A DNA stretch of 64,000 nucleotides. Origin: Haematobia irritans. Its lineage: Eukaryota; Arthropoda; Insecta; Diptera; Muscidae. Below the pieces are notes generated by a model. That model saw nothing but the letters and a program-made list of their open reading frames with translations. It ran no database searches and was not told where the DNA came from. Position 1 is the first letter of the stretch; every line of letters starts with the position of its first letter. Both the position numbers and the translations under genes were made by a program. This document shows positions 24,872 to 36,800 of this stretch, in pieces. The stretch lies in the NCBI RefSeq assembly GCF_050003625.1, contig NC_134400.1, forward strand, positions 61,566,241 to 61,630,240, in the 5' to 3' direction.

Positions 24872-26233
24872 GAACCAATTTTTTTGTAATTTAGACATTT
24901 GTACTATATTAAATTTTTATAATGAAACTTCGAAATGTGGGTTATTAAAGATTTACAGTCAGAAACAGTGCTTGATATAAACGAAATGGCTTTTGAATAA
25001 AATATTATTATTTTATTGCAAAAATAACAATTTTATAACAAAAAACTGAAATTTTGGAAGAAAATCAAAAACTCTAACAAAAGAAGAGTATAAACATACG
25101 TATATAATTTTATAATGTACACATAAATTCATTTATGCGTGGACCGTTTTTTACTAGCATTTAACACCATTTTAAATGCCTTTAAAACTTATCGTGTTTT
25201 GTACTTAATTTCATTTTTATACCCTCCACCATAGGATGGGGGTATATTAACTTTGTCATTCCGTTTGTAACACATCGAAATATTGCTCTAAGACCCCATA
25301 AAGTATATATATTCGAACGAAACAAGCTATCAACTTGAAACTTGGCACAAGTAGTTGTTATTGATGTCGGTCGGATAGTATTGCAAATGGGCCATATCGG
25401 TCCACTTTTACGTGTAGCCCCCATATAAACGGACCCCCAAATTTGGCTTGTGATTGCTCTAAAAGAAGCAAATTTCATCCGATCAGGCTGAAATTTGGTA
25501 CATGGTGTTAGTATATGGTCTCAAACAATCACGCAGAAATTGGTCGATATCGGTCCACTTTTATGTATAGCCCCCATATAAACGGACCCCCAAATTTGGC
25601 TTGCGATTGCTCTAAAAGAAGCAAATTTCATCCGATCAGGCAGAAATTTGGTACATGGTGTTGGTATATGTTCTCTAATGACCATGCTAAAATTGGTCCA
25701 CATCGACCCATAATTATATATAGCCCCCATATAAGCCGATCCCCAGATTTGACCTCCGAAGCCTCTTAGAGGAGCAAAATCCGATCCGGTTGAAATTTGG
25801 TACGTGGTGTTAGTATATGGTCTCTAACAACGATGCCAGAATTGGTCCATAATTATATATAGCCCCCATATAAACCGATTCCCAGATTTGGTTTGCGGAT
25901 CCTCTAAGAGAAGCAAATTTCAACCGATCCGGCTGAAATTTGGTACTTGGTATTAGTATATAGTCTCTAACAACCATTCAAAAATTTGTCCATATCAGTC
26001 CATAATTATATATAGCCCCCATATAAACCGATCCCCAGATTTGAACTCCGGAGCCTATTGGAGGAGCAAAATTCATCCGATCCGGTTCAAATTTGCAACG
26101 TGGTGTTAGTATATGGCCGCTAATAACCATGCCAAAATTGGTCCATATCGGTCTATAGTTATATATAGCCGATCCCCAATCACACAAAAATGGGTCCATA
26201 TCGGTTCATAATCATGGTTGCCACTTGAGCCAA

Positions 26234-26400
26234 AAATAATCTAGCAAAATTTTATTTCTATAGAAAATTTTTCCAAAATTTTATTCCTATAGAAAATTTT
26301 GTCATATTTTATTTCTATAGAAAATATTGTCCAAATTTTACTTCTATAGAAAATGTTGTCAAAATTTTATTTTTACAGAAAATTTTGTCAAACTTAATTA
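26234..26400. repeat. 29-bp minisatellite of the type A DINE
   Basis: About five or six degenerate copies of AATTTTATTTCTATAGAAA plus ATTTTGTCA. The same unit forms arrays at 42165-42440, 48158-48345 and 50435-50690. Confidence 0.7.
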
Positions 26401-26434
26401 TATACGTATTTAATCGGCCTTTTCACGTTTAATA

Positions 26435-27705
26435 AAGGGTGATTCTTTTGAGGTTAGGATTTTCATGCATTAGTATTTGACAGATCACGTGGGATTTCAG
26501 ACATGGTGTCAAAGAGAAAGATGCTCAGTATGCTTTGACATTTCATCATGAATAGACTTACTAACGAGCAACGCTTGCAAATCATTGAATTTTATTACCA
26601 AAATCAGTGTTCGGTTCGAAATGTGTTTCGCGCTTTACGTCCGATTTATGGTCTACATAATCGACCAAGTGAGCAAACAATTAATGCGATTGTGACCAAG
26701 TTTCGCACTCAGTTTACTTTATTGGACATTAAACCAACCACACGAATGCGTACAGTGCGTACAGAAGAGAATATTGCGTCTGTTTCTGAGAGTGTTGCTG
26801 AAGACCGTGAAATGTCGATTCGTCGCCGTTCGCAGCAATTGGGTTTGTGTTATTCGACCACATGGAAGATTTTACGCAAAGATCTTGGTGTAAAACCGTA
26901 TAAAATACAGCTCGTGCAAGAACTGAAGCCGAACGATCTGCCATAACGTCGAATTTTCAGTGAATGGGCCCTAGAAAAGTTGGCAGAAAATCCGCTTTTT
27001 TATCGACAAATTTTGTTCAGCGATGAGGCTCATTTCTGGTTGAATGGCTACGTAAATAAGCAAAATTGCCGCATTTGGAGTGAAGAGCAACCAGAAGCCG
27101 TTCAAGAACTGCCCATGCATCCCGAAAAATGCACTGTTTGGTGTGGTTTGTACGCTGGTGGAATCATTGGACCGTATTTTTTCAAAGATGCTGTTGGACG
27201 CAACGTTACGGTGAATGGCGATCGCTATCGTTCGATGCTAACAAACTTTTTGTTGCCAAAAATGGAAGAACTGAACTTGGTTGACATGTGGTTTCAACAA
27301 GATGGCGCTACATGCCACACAGCTCGCGATTCTATGGCCATTTTGAGGGAAAACTTCGGAGAACAATTCATCTCAAGAAATGGACCGGTAAGTTGGCCAC
27401 CAAGATCATGCGATTTGACGCCTTTAGACTATTTTTTGTGGGGCTACGTCAAGTCTAAAGTCTACAGAAATAAGCCAGCAACTATTCCAGCTTTGGAAGA
27501 CAACATTTCCGAAGAAATTCGGGCTATTCCGGCCGAAATGCTCGAAAAAGTTGCCCAAAATTGGACTTTCCGAATGGACCACCTAAGACGCAGCCGCGGT
27601 CAACATTTAAATGAAATTATCTTCAAAAAGTAAATGTCATGGACCAATCTAACGTTTCAAATAAAGAACCGATGAGATTTTGCAAATTTTATGCGTGTTA
27701 TATAT
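26435..27705 (+). mobile_element. mariner-like element, DD41D (rosa-like), 3' end lost
   Basis: Follows TA at 26433-26434 and starts AAGGGTGATTCTTTTGAGG. The complementary right terminus is not present; sequence runs from TTTATGCGTGTTA directly into the host DINE. The transposase gene occupies nearly the whole element. Confidence 0.7.
26548..27633 (+). pseudogene. DD41D mariner transposase with one premature stop
   Basis: Open for 362 codons except one TAA at 26944-26946; the same frame continues on both sides. N-terminal helix-turn-helix region: EQRLQIIEFYYQNQCSVRNV, then SIRRRSQQLGLCYSTTWKIL. Catalytic residues: D in ILFSDEAHFWLNG, D in MWFQQDGATCHTA, and D in DLTPLDYFLWGYVKSK. There are 41 residues between the second and third aspartates, which matches the rosa-type DD41D group rather than the common DD34D mariners. 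A single base change at the stop separates it from an open frame, but the missing 3' terminus also makes it immobile. Confidence 0.85.
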
Positions 27706-28195
27706 TACGGTATTAGGAAGTTTTAAGATACCTTGCCATCGGCAAGTGTTACCGCAACCCAAGTAATTCGATTGTGGATGGCAGTGTTTAGAAGAAGTTT
27801 CTACGCAATCCATGGTGGAGGGTACATAAGCTTCGGCCTGGCCGAACATATGGCCGTATTTACTTGTTACCTTTTAGGCCGTTAAAAAATGTATGTCCAT
27901 AATGCCAATATGATAAACAAAACACTTGTCCACACATACATAAAATTCGCCTCTCAAGGCGAAAACACAAGCTGTTTTTTTTCAAATCTCTATGCTCTTA
28001 GTTCCGAATGTCTATTCTCTTTACTCCGAATACTCATTCTAATATTCAAATTAAATAATATTTAGACTTAAGCATTTTTTGGCCCTATCATAAAGCAGTT
28101 TTCCGAAACAACATACAACCGTTTCACAGAAATTGTAAACATATATGTGTTTACTCGAAATTTGTAAATTTATATATGTTTACATCGTCCTCAAA

Positions 28196-30357
28196 TTTTG
28201 CACAAACTCTTCTTTTGTCTGCAGGCAGGTCAAGTTCGAAGATAGGCTATATCGGTCCAGGTTTTTTATAGTTTCCATATAAACTGACCTCCGATTTGGG
28301 GTCTTGAGCTTATAGAAACCGTAGTTTTTATCCAATTCGTCTGAAATTGGAAATTTAGAGGTATTTTAAGACCATAAAGAGGTGTGCATAGTGCATTGAT
28401 CTAAATATAGAATGTGGTTGCATTCATTGATAAGGGAAAAGTTTATCTCCAGTCACATCACAATGAACTGGACAGTCTAATTAATGGGCATTACGATTTG
28501 AAGAATAAGTGCATAATTTTCCAAATTGATTTCAAATTATAAACGATTTTGTCAATGCTTTTGAATTAAGAATCTTACACAGTATTATGAATGAACCATA
28601 ACTTTAAAATGCCATTATTAAGTGGGAGGAATGCCAATAAGGAAGAACTAACAACAATTACACTATGGCAACATTTTTCACAGAAACGAAATAGTCCTAA
28701 GTGAAAAAGATTTTCAACTACTTGTTAGTGTACGCACTTTACTGTGGCTCATAATCACTCGAAATCTCTATCAACACTGTCTGTGGGTATACCATGGGAA
28801 ACGAAATTTCATTTTCAGGTGCTTACTGGCTTTAAGTATGAAACATTAATTTTTGTTGAGCACACACTAATATTCGGTGAGAAGTAAACGAAAATATGGT
28901 CTCCCTTAAACTGATATAATTTTCAATTATTTTTTTTTTCCAGAAGTTTTGTAAAATCTCCTGAAAAGACAAAAAACACAAACGGCAAGAACAACAAAAA
29001 CAAATGCGATAATCCGACACATACATTCGGGCATGGGACGCTTTACTCATGGCTGAATCAATTCGGTAAAATCACATTTGATGCCAATGGTGGTGTTGGT
29101 TGCCTTCTGTCGGGTGTGCAGCATCCGCGCTAATATTTGAATACCATAATTCGAGGGCAACAGCTGCTGAGCTGTCAAATTTCTATTTTAAATCCAACGT
29201 GGGTTGCCGGTTGGTTGCGACTCAAAAGTGAGATATGGAAACCCAACAACAGGAGCATCAGCAACGACAACAACAACAACAACAACAAATGGTGGCAAAC
29301 AAAGCCATAAGCTCGGGCGAGGCAAATCAGGCCGTCACTCAGACGTTACATTCTTCAACTTCTTGCTCTTCATCTCCCCATTATTATCATTCTTATTATT
29401 ACTTTTATTATTTCTATCAATTCCATACGGATTTTGTTGAAGTTGGTGTGATTTCCTTCGATGTTGGTCCATTGTTTGTCTGTCGTATGATTTGTGTAAC
29501 CACACCCAACCATAATGGCATTAGAGTGAACTTACGCACACCACCAATAAGCCAATAGAAAAGCATCATAGAACATCCACAATATCTGGGAGATGTTGTA
29601 TCTCTACTTATTCCTCATACCAGACACATATCCCCCCATATATGTGCCCTCATCCATTCATTGAGATAGACAATGAAATTGAATGATCTTAAGAAGTGAA
29701 CAAATTCGTAACTCCGATGTCTTAGATTATGCCTTTATTTATTGTTTTGTTGTTGTTGCTATTATTGTTGTTATTTTACGAGCACTTATATTGTATATTG
29801 ATGCTTATATTGTAAACATAATAATGACATTTAAGATACTAAGGTTTATTTGTTTTTCTGTCACAAACACCGACTCATTGTACCGTTGTAAAGGGCCAGT
29901 CCCCATCAAGGCATTCAAATTTAAATTTTGAAACCTATGATGATTCCATTTTTGTCTCAAAAACAATGAGAATTCGTTGAATAAGATACGATCATAAAAT
30001 GTATTTGTTGCGTACCAAACCCCGATGCGATAAACAATTTGAACAAAGTTTTTTACTTGTTATAAAGCTCACTGCTACAAAGCGATACTATGTTTAGGTT
30101 TTGCATTGAAAATAACATGGTTGCGACAAACATGCTGCATGTTCACCGTGTTAAAATAAGAACGGTCTTTTTTATCTCGATTTTGTAAAAATTGAACCGA
30201 ATATGTATGTTTTCATTTACAGCTTTTACACCATCCACCATACGTCTAAAGAATGCTCTGCGTTTATTTTACGAAACATTTTCGTTGATTTTCGTAAATT
30301 TTACGAACAACTCTTTGCGAATATACAAAATGTCTTTTTCCTTAACAAAAAGTTCAT
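28196..30357. other. mostly single-copy sequence, no gene called
   Basis: Contains a DINE-like scrap (about 28229-28390), opa-type CAA repeats (29262-29288) and ATT-rich stretches, typical of fly introns or intergenic DNA. The frames through the CAA repeat have no conserved look and no splice context. Confidence 0.4.
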
Positions 30358-30658
30358 ACACTCAACAAAACAGTTAACCTACCAGCAAAAAAATTTAATT
30401 TTAGAAGAATTAGGTTAATTTTAGAATATTTTAACTAAACTGTATTGCAGATGTCACGCCGATTTCACAAAAAGTAAATATTTTTCAAAAAATTCAAAAA
30501 AAATTACTTGACATAATTTTGTTCACTTGTTAAGGAAAATTTCATAGTTTGAAGGGAAAAACTCGAGTTCAAAATTGCAAAAATGTCTTTAGAACCATAC
30601 ACACGCACAGAAAAAACATTTTTGGACGTGGTTGCCGCATCCATTTAATGCTTATATA

Positions 30659-31893
30659 CACCCTCAAAAAAAATCGCTTCTTTAACATATGTTCCAAACA
30701 TATTTTGCAGGAAGCACATATATTATGGGATACTGCCGAAACATTAATATGTTTGTTTTATGTGAACATATTATATGTTTGGAAGCATTTTGAGCCCAAA
30801 AAATAACATTTGTATTTATACTTAAATTTTTATAATGAAACTTCGAAATGTGGGTTATTAAAGATTTATAGTCAATAACAGTGCTTGATATAAACGAAAT
30901 TGACTGATTTTTGGATAAAATATTATTTTTTTTTTTTGCAAAAATAATAATTTTGTAACAAAAAACTGGCGTGAACAGTTTTTTACTAGCATCTAACACC
31001 ATCGCTCTAAAATGCCTTTTATTTTTCTTTAATAATTAATTTTAAAGAAAATAAACTTTTTAAATTGTTTTAGCTGCAAACCTCGAACTTAATGCCCGCT
31101 TTTATATTTGATGGTGTCCGTCAACTCCTCGTGGACTACTTATTAATAAAGAGGAACTAAACTTTGTTTTTATACATTTTACTGTGTAATTTTTCACTAT
31201 TTCCTCCTTATTTCATTTTACTGTCCCAACTCTAAAAAGAGTATTGTGCCCTTTCGTTATTTTTATGAAGACCCCTGATTTATTTTAACGAACCAAGAAA
31301 AAAAATTGTGTCTATAATGCCAAAATGATAAACAAAACACATGTCCACACATACATAAAATGCTGCTCTCAAGGCGAAAACATATGCTGTTTGTTTTTCA
31401 AATGTCTATTCTCTTGGTTCCGAATGTCTATTCTCTTTATTCAAATTAAATAATATTTAGACTTAAGCATATCAAATTTTTGGCCTTATCATAAAACAGT
31501 TTTCCAAAACAACATACAAGCGGTTTCACAGAAATTGTTCTCTTTTGATTCTTTCGCTGTGTTATGTTGATATCTTTCGTCAACTCTCCCGGTTTCCATC
31601 TCTATTTCTTTCTCTATACTCTCTCTGACGCTTTGAATAAAATATCACAACATATGTATGTTTAATTGAAATTTGTAAATTTATATATGTTTGAATTCAC
31701 ACATATGATTTTTATGAAACATTCATGCCCCAAACATAATATATTCTAACATATTAATATAGATGTCCCAAACATTTAGTGTTAGTTTAGGAACATTACA
31801 TGTTTGCACTTAAATATATTGTGTTTTAAAATTGTGCGCGAAACACATTTTGTTTATATCGGAACATATGAAAAACATATTTTTTTAACAGTG
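30659..31893 (-). mobile_element. T element, copy T3 (1235 bp, no tRNA-like modules)
   Basis: CACCCTCAAAAAAAATCGC at the left and AACATATTTTTTTAACAGTG at the right, with TA on both sides (30657-30658, 31894-31895). The section that would hold modules A and B is deleted near 30805. The unfilled E copy reads ATGCTTATCTAGAGAATG here. Confidence 0.7.
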
Positions 31894-32581
31894 TAGCGCA
31901 AGTAATTGCCGCGAAAGCCTACATGGTTTTGTCTTTGTAAAAATAATTTTCGAGTAGCGAAAACTGTATGCTGGCAGTAAGCATTTAAATGGTCCTCAAA
32001 TTCCGCAAACATATTCTATTATTTAAATGATAGAATTTGAGGCCATTAAATGATCGGGAAAATCAAGTACCTGACCATTCAATTTTTTGACTTTTTTGCA
32101 GGGAAAAAAGTATTTTTACGGGTTATGTATAGACTTATCTAGCACCATTTCATGACCATAAAGACCATGCTTAATTTTCATTTGATTCATTTTGCGCGTC
32201 AGTCGTGTGTGGATTGTTTCTTGGAATGGACGGAGAATACGGAATTACTGTTTTATGTTAATTTATTTATTCAGAAGTGGTACGTGGTTTTATGTGAACA
32301 CAAAAAAGGAAAGTGTAACTGAAAAAATGTACGTGTTTTTGTTCTGCATTTTGCTATATGGTATCATTTATTTTTGTTTGCAGTTACATGATGTCTGCGT
32401 TTGAACATTTGATGCACCCGAAGTAAATATGGAATGATTACTTATTGTTGAATTGAACCAAACTAGAGTGTGATTCTCTATTCAACCGTCGAACGGAACG
32501 GACGTGTTTTTCAATAGCGGATAAACTCATCGTAATAGGTACCTACTACGAATTTCAAGTGTGGTGGGATATTAAGCCACC

Positions 32582-33808
32582 ATGCAGCGAAATTCCAAGT
32601 CATCCACTGGGTTGCTAACTTCAGGGCCCAGTGGACGGGTATCGACTGGGGTTATAAATCTGGGCAATGACCAAGAGTTAGGCCCAATTAGTCGACCTGT
32701 AGACGGGTCGACAGGTGGCGACACTCTGACAAGTCGAACTTTTTCTAAGGTAACGACATCAAAAGGAGGTAATCCCTCACGAAAGAGATTCAAGGAACGC
32801 AGAAATGCTTTGTTTATCCTAAAGAAGTTAGGATCAGTCGACCCAAGCACGCTGTCGGCTAAACAAAGCGATTCCTTAAAATGGGCTCAAGGAATTCTTG
32901 AGACTGGAAAAAGGGAACGATCGCCGGATGAGCTGCCATCCTCCAAAAGGGATCAAAGATCGTTTGCCTCAGTTGCTAAAGATAGCCTTGTGATGGCTAT
33001 CATTAATAAAGGAGCATTGGACGGTATGGTTCCAAAGCAAAAATGGGGGGAAATTGAGAATGCTCTGTCTGTCGTCTACTCACAGGTGCTGGAAAAGTTT
33101 CCCGGCCCAGATCCTCGACACCAAGAGGCTGGTTGGTATCAAGGACGATTTAAGCTAGTCGCATTTGAGGACCAGAGGTCTATAGAATGTTTTAAAGCTG
33201 CTCTGATACTAATTGGTGAAGTTTGGGAAGGAGCTGCTCTAGAGTTAGTCGAGAAGAAAGACATACCGGCTAGACCTAGAGCACATGCCTGGATACCTGC
33301 AAACCCTTCTGACCCTGAATCTATTTTAAATAGACTGAAACGATGCAATCCAGATCTTCCAACAGCTGATTGGAAGGTTGGCCGTTTGGATGAAGTGGAT
33401 GGACCAAGACGGCATGCAGTGTTTATATTGAACACTCAGTCTTTGCCACATCTGGCAAAGTCCCAGGGCCGTGTATGTTATGGCTTTCATTATATCCAAA
33501 TGAAGGTGTATAAAAACGATCAGCTAAAGGATTCAGAAATGGACAAGCCCCTGTCTGAATCAGAAGTAAGCGGATCCTCTTGCGAAGTCGAGGGAGATAC
33601 CAAAGTTGAAGACATGGATAGATACCGTATGCGTGAGGAGGCTTCTATTGCCTCAGAACTCACCAAAGTCGAACCTATGGTTATTGCGAGAGTCACCGAT
33701 ATCTCTGAAGAGGACATTCTTGATGACTCGATTGAAGCGGCTGATGTGACGGTTGTTGAAAATCTCGATGGTCCTACGGATCCTCCAGATAAATCTTCAT
33801 CATTGTAA
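32582..33808 (+). CDS. LOA LINE ORF1 protein (408 aa, DUF4780-like)
   Basis: ATG at 32582 follows the 109-bp leader. The N-terminal about 110 residues are Ser/Gly-rich and basic (RKRFKERRNALF). The middle (residues about 130-300: SFASVAKDSLVMAII, WEGAALELVEKKDIP, RAHAWIP, LPTADWKVGRLDE) looks like the DUF4780 domain found in LOA-type ORF1 proteins. The C-terminal 100 residues are acidic and low-complexity. No CCHC zinc knuckle is visible, unlike Jockey ORF1. It probably binds the element RNA. The last 41 nt overlap ORF2 in another frame. Confidence 0.85.
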   Translation: MQRNSKSSTGLLTSGPSGRVSTGVINLGNDQELGPISRPVDGSTGGDTLTSRTFSKVTTSKGGNPSRKRFKERRNALFILKKLGSVDPSTLSAKQSDSLKWAQGILETGKRERSPDELPSSKRDQRSFASVAKDSLVMAIINKGALDGMVPKQKWGEIENALSVVYSQVLEKFPGPDPRHQEAGWYQGRFKLVAFEDQRSIECFKAALILIGEVWEGAALELVEKKDIPARPRAHAWIPANPSDPESILNRLKRCNPDLPTADWKVGRLDEVDGPRRHAVFILNTQSLPHLAKSQGRVCYGFHYIQMKVYKNDQLKDSEMDKPLSESEVSGSSCEVEGDTKVEDMDRYRMREEASIASELTKVEPMVIARVTDISEEDILDDSIEAADVTVVENLDGPTDPPDKSSSL

Positions 33809-36800
33809 GGCTGCATGTGCTGCCTTAAAAGTTCTCCTGATGAAAGGGGACATAGACATAGTTCTTATTCAAGAACCATATGTTTATAGAAACAAAATAT
33901 GTGAATTAAGTACTCCGGGGTTCAAACTATTGCAGTATACTGGTAATGATGTAATTCGAGCCTGTATAATTGCTAAAAACGAGCTTAACTTGTTTCTGCT
34001 TCCTTCAATGTGCAATGCAGACACTGTCGTTGCCAATTTAGAAATAGCCAAATGCAAATATTGGGTATCTTCGGTCTATATGGGACATGACAGGGAGATG
34101 CCTCCATGTGCCGTTAAGACCTTAGTTGAGGAGTCACTGAAAACAAAGACGAAACTCATTATGGGATGCGATGCGAATGCGCATCATAGTATTTGGGGAA
34201 GTAGTGATACTAATGCAAGGGGAGAGTCGCTAATAGAGTTTATTTTGCGTACTAATCTGGTAGTTTGCAACAAGGGAGATGCCCCAACCTTTGTCACTAA
34301 AAACAGGCAAGAGGTTTTGGACATCACCTTGGCCTCGCAAGAACTGAATGAAATGATATCTGAGTGGCAGGTTTTAAGTGAACACAGCTTCTCAGATCAT
34401 CGCTACATCAGTTTCAAATTTGATGTTCATATCACCAAGACCACATTTTCGCCAAATGTTAGGAAAGCTGACTGGAATAGGTATAGGGAATCGTTCAATA
34501 TGATGATACCGGAAATAACAGAGACAAATATGAGAAATGTGCAAGATATCGAACACGCAGTGGAGCGGATTACTAAGGCCTTCAACATCTCACTGAAAGC
34601 TGCATGCCCTAGAGGAAAGCCAAGGGGGAAACATCGACCACCATGGTGGTCTACGGAATTAAGTAATATGAGGAAATCCTGCAGGAAACTCTTTAACAAG
34701 GCAAAGTCCACCAGAGCCCCTGAGGACTGGGACGCTTACAAGAGGAATCTGAGAGGATACAAGCGAGAACTGAGAAAGGCTCAGCATAACTCTTGGAATG
34801 ACTATTGCAGCAGTATTGAGAATACGTCCGAGGCTTCCAGACTACGGAAAGTTCTAGCATCCACCAACTCCGCTCCAGGTTTCATTAAAACATCGGAGGG
34901 AAATTGGACAACGTCCAGTGAGGAGACGCTGGAGGTACTATTGGACACACATTTTCCTGGAAATCAGACGGTTGAACCATGTACTGGCGGTGCCACAGTT
35001 GCTCAGCGGTCGTTTCCTGTCGAGGAAATTGTATCGGAAACTAGAATAAGATGGGCGCTAAATAGCTTTGGACCATTCAAATCCCCCGGACCTGATGGAA
35101 TTACTCCGGCGGAGTTACAAGCTGTAACTGACAAAATTATCCCCTGGTTGTCGGTGATATATAAAGGATGTATCAACTTATCATATATCCCAGGAAAGTG
35201 GAGGGAAACAAAAGTCGTCTTCATACCTAAAGCGGGAAAAGCCTCTCACTCGAGGGCGAAGGATTTCCGACCAATCAGCTTATCCTCATTCCTACTTAAG
35301 ACTCTGGAGAGGATGATAGACATTTATCTTAGAACTAGCATCGATTCAAGTTTGTTCTCGAAACGACAGCATGCATACTCGAAGGGCAGGTCTACTGAGA
35401 CCGCACTACATGAACTAGTCAGCTTTATTGAAAGCTCACTATCTGTCAAAGAATACACAATCGTGGCGTTTCTAGACATCGAAGGGGCGTTCAATAATGT
35501 CCATCCGAGCTCGATATTAAATGGACTGACAACTCTGAATGTTGATCCATGTATACTCAGGCTGTTAGACGAACTGCTAATGAAGAGACGTATTTCAGCC
35601 ACACTGGGACAAGCAAACATACAAAAGTATGTGAACAGAGGCACTCCCCAAGGAGGAGTTCTATCACCTCTTCTTTGGAATGTTGCTATAAATAGCCTTC
35701 TGGTTACTCTAGAAAAAGAAAGGATAAAAGTGGTGGCATACGCAGATGATGTAGCTCTGGCAGTCAGGGGAAAATTCCCATCCACAATCAGAGATATTAT
35801 TCAGAGGGCCCTCCGGATGACTGAAAAATGGGCGAAAGACAATGGTCTTGGGGTAAATCCCGCAAAGACAGAATTAGTCATGTACTGCAACGATCGCAAA
35901 ACTCCCACGGTTAGGCCTATTTCCTTAGGGGGTATTGAAATTCCCTTTGGTGATTGTGCAAAATACCTTGGCGTTATTTTGGACAGGAAGCTGAACTTTA
36001 AGCTTAATATTGAAGAAAGGGCGAGGAAGGCAACTGTAGCTTTGTACTCGTGCAAAAAGGCAATAGGAAAAAAGTGGGGACTAAAACCAAAAATTGTGCA
36101 TTGGCTATACACGGCAGTGGTTAGACCTATAATGCTATATGGTGTTGTAGTCTGGTGGCCGGCACTTCAGAAACCGACTGGTTTAGATAAAGTTCAGCGT
36201 ATGGCGTGTTTGTGTATTTCAGGCGCATTCAGCAAGACAGGAACAAATTCCCTTAATGTCATGCTGCATCTATTGCCTTTAGACATTTTGGCCAAACAGT
36301 CAGCTGCAACAACGGCTGTGCGGTTGCGCGAACTATCGCTGTGGTCGGAAAAAGGTTACGGTCACAGTTCTGTCCTCAAAATAATGCCAGATGTGCCTAA
36401 CGTAGTGGATTACACTTTGGCGAGTCCACTTTTCGACAAGAAGTTTGAGACTCTAATCCCCAACAGTGAGGCGTGGTGCACACAGACCCCGGGGAATAAA
36501 GAATATATAGATTTCTACACTGATGGCTCCAAATTGGATGGACAAGTGGGGTTCGGAGTATATTCTAATGATCTGGAACTTCGAATAGCGAAAAGATTAC
36601 CTAATCACTGTAGTGTTTTTCAGGCTGAAATATTAGCAATAAGAGAGGTGGCGAATTGGCTGAGAAGTAATGTTCCAAAAAATGGGGGCATTAATATATA
36701 CTCAGACAGTCAACCTGCAATAAAATCCTTGGACTCTGTGTTCCTCAACTCGAAAACGGCCATCGACTGCCGCAAATCTCTCAATGAGATGGCTGAGCAG

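Larger units (their letters stand above)
25218..27868 (-). mobile_element. DINE-1-like element, type A, split by a mariner
   Basis: Hairpin end TATACCCTCCACCATAGG at 25218; CGTTTGTAACACATCG block; several AGCCCCCATATAAAC units; the 29-bp TCTATAGAAAATTTTGTC minisatellite (26234-26400); then, after the mariner, the ATGGTGGAGGGTACATAAG and GGCCTGGCCGAAC hairpin and the end ACTTGTT at 27868. Confidence 0.65.
24329..28195 (-). mobile_element. T element, copy T2, split by a DINE element
   Basis: Starts CACCCTCAAAAAAAATCGC after TA (24327-24328), in the opposite orientation to T1, and lies inside a C-type MITE remnant (24190-24328). It runs to 25217, is interrupted by the A-type DINE at 25218-27868, and resumes at 27869 with ATAATGCCAATATGATAAAC, matching T3 at 31316. 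The far end was not found; similarity fades near 28195. It carries module A (minus) and module B (plus). Confidence 0.6.

Noticed and set aside
29235..29558. 107-codon frame with a poly-Gln stretch
   Set aside because: The Gln run is an opa-type CAA microsatellite; the remainder is low-complexity Tyr/Phe from ATT repeats, with no splice sites or family match.
33139..36112. Antisense frames within the LOA LINE (98-153 codons)
   Set aside because: They are shadows of ORF1 and ORF2; the same antisense frames recur wherever the LINE does and carry no domain.
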